From Dehalococcoides mccartyi 195 (GTDB lineage: Bacteria; Chloroflexota; Dehalococcoidia; Dehalococcoidales; Dehalococcoidaceae): DNA of 64,000 nt. Shown here piece after piece: positions 63,010 to 64,000 of this stretch. The notes under the pieces were generated by a model that ran no database searches, was not told the origin of the DNA, and saw nothing but the letters and a program-made list of their open reading frames with translations. The position numbers and the translations under genes were made by a program. Every line of letters begins with the position of its first letter. The stretch's first letter is position 1. The stretch covers positions 62,001-126,000 of the forward strand of contig NC_002936.3 of NCBI RefSeq assembly GCF_000011905.1, read 5' to 3'.

Positions 63010-63139
63010 GGGTATTTATTTGGGGAAATTTAAAAGCTGGCTTAGAGTGAATCGGTGCTGTTTTTGCAAGCCCACTTGGCTTGCGGGAGAGGTTTAACCC
63101 GGGATGACTTAATATACGTGTTTAATACGTATTAGAAGA

Positions 63140-64000
63140 TTAACCGGTGCTTGGGCTGATGCTGTCAGCGGTTGAGGCCGGTTTAATATCCGCAAACGGC
63201 AGTTCTATACGGAAAGTAGCCCCGTTGCCGGGGGTGCTTTCCGCTGATATTCTGCCATGGTGTTCCTCAATAATGCCATGGCAGATGGAAAGCCCCAGTC
63301 CGGTACCCTTACCGACCTCTTTGGTGGTAAAGAAAGGGTCAAAAATACGTTTGATGTTTTCAGGGCTGATGCCGGGGCCGTTATCTGAAATACTGATTAC
63401 TGCATAACCTTTGCGGCGGCTGGTTTTTATGGTTATCTGGGGGTGTTCCTTAAGGCGCAGGAAGAACTCTGCGTTGATAATAATATTTATTAAAACCTGC
63501 TGTATCTGGAAGACGTCCAGCATTACCCGCGGCAGGTCGGGGTCCAGTTCGGTTATGCAGCGGATATTATTTATCCGGTGGTCATGTTTGCGCAGTTCAA
63601 GCACCTTCTGAATGCTCAGGTTTATATCACCGGCTTCGCGGGTAGGGGTTTGCTGACGGGCAAAAGTGAGCAGATTGCGGACTACTTCAGCCGCCCGCAG
63701 GGCTTCGCGGTGAATAGTCTGGACATCTTCTTTGATTGATTCTTCCAGTTCATTCATCAGCAAAAGTTCGCTGAAGCCGACAATGCCGGTAAGGGGGTTG
63801 TTTATCTCGTGGGCCAGACCGGAAGCCAGCTCGCCTACTGAGGCCATGCGGTCAGTCATGATAAGCTGCTGTTCCAGTTTCTTGTGTTCGGTAATATCCG
63901 CACTGAGTATTATTATGCCCTGGATTTCACCTGAGTAATCACGCAGTACCGCTCCGCTTATCTGGCAGAAATATTCCGTTCCGTCCGGGCGTACACACAG
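63140..64000 (-). CDS. PAS sensor histidine kinase (5' end outside window)
   Basis: About 286 C-terminal residues of a kinase. The visible part begins with the end of a PAS/PAC domain (RPDGTEYFCQISGAVLRDY), then the HisKA domain SVGELASGLAHEINNPLTGI with the phosphorylated His, and the ATPase domain: VLINIIINAEFF (N box), SDNGPGIS (G1), FTTKEVGKGTGLGLSI (G2). The N-terminus continues past the right edge. No response regulator is visible next to it. Confidence 0.92.
   Translation of the reverse strand: MCVRPDGTEYFCQISGAVLRDYSGEIQGIIILSADITEHKKLEQQLIMTDRMASVGELASGLAHEINNPLTGIVGFSELLLMNELEESIKEDVQTIHREALRAAEVVRNLLTFARQQTPTREAGDINLSIQKVLELRKHDHRINNIRCITELDPDLPRVMLDVFQIQQVLINIIINAEFFLRLKEHPQITIKTSRRKGYAVISISDNGPGISPENIKRIFDPFFTTKEVGKGTGLGLSICHGIIEEHHGRISAESTPGNGATFRIELPFADIKPASTADSISPSTG

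Noticed and set aside
63066-63084. Terminator after the TrpD-like gene
   Set aside because: GCAAGCC/GGCTTGC forms a 7-bp stem, but the T-run lies before it, not after, so it does not fit a terminator on the plus strand.

Overview
The window looks like a Dehalococcoides mccartyi (Chloroflexota) chromosome or a very close relative. The basis is the gene content: a Tat-exported reductive dehalogenase with its small three-helix anchor (rdhAB) beside a MarR-type regulator, a second rdhA remnant, a Hup uptake hydrogenase with its HupX ferredoxin, a PsrABC-like molybdoenzyme, a two-subunit pyruvate carboxylase and a cobalamin riboswitch. No strain can be assigned by eye.

Layout. (1) 1-11.2 kb, all minus strand: a Firmicutes-type prophage replication and modification module (DNA polymerase A, DUF4406-like protein, P4-type primase/helicase, VRR-NUC nuclease, SNF2 helicase, DUF1492-like regulator, HNH nuclease, small terminase, MetK, ParB-like/DNA methyltransferase). 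It runs off the left edge and is cut at about 11.23 kb inside the last codons of a DUF2815-like gene. (2) 11.2-14.6 kb, plus strand, A+T-rich: a 5'-truncated DUF927-type helicase, an iteron-like array of GTGTAGA repeats with about 11-bp phasing, and a tightly packed run of small genes around a serine recombinase. This looks like a replication/maintenance block of a plasmid-like integrated element. (3) 14.6-24.3 kb, a high-plasticity rdh region: rdhB and rdhA preceded by a translationally coupled 21-codon leader ORF, a divergent MarR regulator with operator dyads, an orphan gene, a frameshifted IS3-family element, a tyrosine-recombinase fragment, an HTH plus two membrane-protein cassette, a large truncated protein with a nucleotidyltransferase-like motif, and the 3' end of another rdhA. 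(4) 24.4-27.5 kb: two tandem paralogous radical SAM genes, an OB-fold membrane protein and a LuxR-type response regulator. (5) 27.8-64 kb, apparent core genome: feoAB with a DtxR-FeoA fusion regulator, an EncFtn-like ferritin, an NTPase-MobA fusion, a molybdopterin oxidoreductase operon, Mrp, DegV, a GIDE-LemA protein, hupXSLD, a decayed ABC-2 exporter with its TetR regulator, a DJ-1-like protein, pycB-pycA, an Fe-S/FAD oxidoreductase, a B12-riboswitch operon (MDR dehydrogenase and TrpD-like transferase) and a partial sensor kinase.

How it fits together. The respiratory parts here (Hup hydrogenase, RdhAB, molybdoenzyme) belong to the hydrogen-to-organohalide electron chain or sit beside it. 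Iron uptake, the Mrp iron-sulfur carrier, MobA and cobamide control supply its metal cofactors. The strongest new signals are a 21-bp dyad-containing motif (18/21 identical) shared by the promoters of the molybdoenzyme and Hup operons, the iteron array, the rdhA leader ORF, the B12-controlled TrpD-like pair and the twin radical SAM genes. Several junctions (about 11.23, 20.25 and 23.80 kb) show truncated genes abutting each other, as expected from repeated insertion and deletion in an rdh island.
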